A stretch of 33,178 nucleotides of DNA from SZAS-103 sp038234715. GTDB taxonomy: Bacteria > Pseudomonadota > Gammaproteobacteria > Xanthomonadales > Xanthomonadaceae. Every line of letters starts with the position of its first letter. Positions within the stretch are counted from its first letter, which is position 1. Both the position numbers and the translations under genes were made by a program. The stretch covers positions 1-33,178 of the forward strand of contig JBBQTD010000033.1 in the NCBI GenBank assembly GCA_038234715.1, given 5' to 3'. Of this stretch, positions 32,754-33,178 are shown piece by piece. The notes beneath the pieces are model-generated. The model searched no databases. It saw only the letters and a program-made list of their open reading frames with translations, and was not told the DNA's origin.

Positions 32754-33178
32754 GGCGTTCCCCCTGGGGATGCTGGCCGGGCGTGCGACTAGCCAGGTAT
32801 TCATTTCACGAACAGGTTGCTTTGTCCAGTGCGAAAGGTCGTTCAAAGGCTGCGTGCGGGTGTCGCATGGACGCCGACCGGAGGGTCTGCGGCGCGTCAC
32901 GGATGGAAGGCGACCAGCATCAGGTGGCTTGCGGCGCATTGACCGTGGATTTTCCTGCGTACACTCTTTTTCGACGTTTACACCACACTTTCCGCGTCGA
33001 GCTTGAGGTTAGTGAGGAAAAACGTCGTGGTGGGACTCCCGAGTTCGACAGTTCAGCGCCGAAAATCGCTCTTTTTGACCCATGTCCCTAGCATTGGCGC
33101 GGCTTCCAGAGGCAAATTCCAAAAACGCGTGTAATGGCACGTCATTCGAATTATAGCGCGGTTTGACATGTGCTATAT
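32754..33178. other. Intergenic region upstream of the DegV pair
   Basis: About 425 bp with no convincing gene on either strand; the open frames seen are extensions or shadows. The last 50 bp are AT-richer and contain promoter-like elements described separately. A long 5' leader for the DegV messenger or a divergent gene beyond the window would both fit. Confidence 0.4.
33150..33168. promoter_or_regulatory. Promoter-like elements at the window edge
   Basis: On the minus strand TATAAT is present at 33155-33150, which could be the -10 for the DegV pair some 400 bp downstream; the -35 position falls on ATATAG, a poor match. On the plus strand a perfect TTGACA lies at 33163-33168, a possible -35 of a divergent transcript whose -10 would be outside the window. 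Only one of these may be real. Confidence 0.3.

Overview
The window looks like a chromosomal segment of a GC-rich gammaproteobacterium of the Xanthomonadales/Lysobacterales type. The main reason is the minus-strand block pyrH-frr-uppS-cdsA-dxr-rseP-bamA-lpxD-fabZ-lpxA-lpxB-rnhB-dnaE (13939-29918), whose order and protein character match that group. Genus cannot be fixed from the sequence alone.

Left end (1-5622, plus strand): three 23-bp terminal-type repeats, probably the end of an IS21-family element, are followed by about 660 bp with no clear gene. Then comes a tight four-gene cassette: acyl carrier protein, FkbH-like HAD enzyme, membrane-anchored SGNH protein and MBOAT acyltransferase. 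Its architecture parallels the D-alanylation system DltA-DltC-DltB-DltD, but an FkbH-type enzyme (the family that makes glyceryl-ACP) stands where the adenylating loader DltA would be. I infer a dedicated system that loads a small acyl group, probably glyceryl-like, on a carrier protein and passes it across the inner membrane to decorate a surface glycan. This is the strongest candidate for an undescribed system.

Surface polysaccharide region (6125-12372, plus strand): two GfcA/YjbE-like small secreted proteins with Gly/Thr-rich tails precede a Wza-type outer-membrane export lipoprotein and GfcB/YjbF-, GfcC/YjbG- and GfcD/YjbH-like proteins joined by stop/start overlaps. This resembles the E. 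coli group 4 capsule (gfc) and yjb operons. The neighbouring acylation cassette could modify the same polymer, but no glycosyltransferase, polymerase or tyrosine kinase lies in the window.

Repeat and mobile-element zone (12373-13938): a palindrome-rich 42-bp array is followed by a second, unrelated 21/42-bp array and by a 5'-truncated, frameshifted IS3-family transposase that ends just before the end of dnaE.

Conserved core block (13939-29918, minus strand): it combines replication (dnaE, rnhB), lipid A synthesis (lpxD, fabZ, lpxA, lpxB), outer-membrane assembly and stress proteolysis (bamA, rseP), isoprenoid and lipid precursors (dxr, uppS, cdsA), ribosome recycling (frr) and UMP kinase (pyrH). 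Many junctions overlap by one or four bases, so translational coupling is likely. LpxB carries an odd N-terminal extension made of a G-rich inverted-repeat element read in frame.

Right end (29919-33178): a third heptad-encoding 21-bp array, unrelated in sequence to the other two, lies upstream of pyrH. Beyond it are two tandem DegV-family genes on the minus strand and about 425 bp without a gene. The core block is thus bounded on both sides by 21-bp-period arrays.
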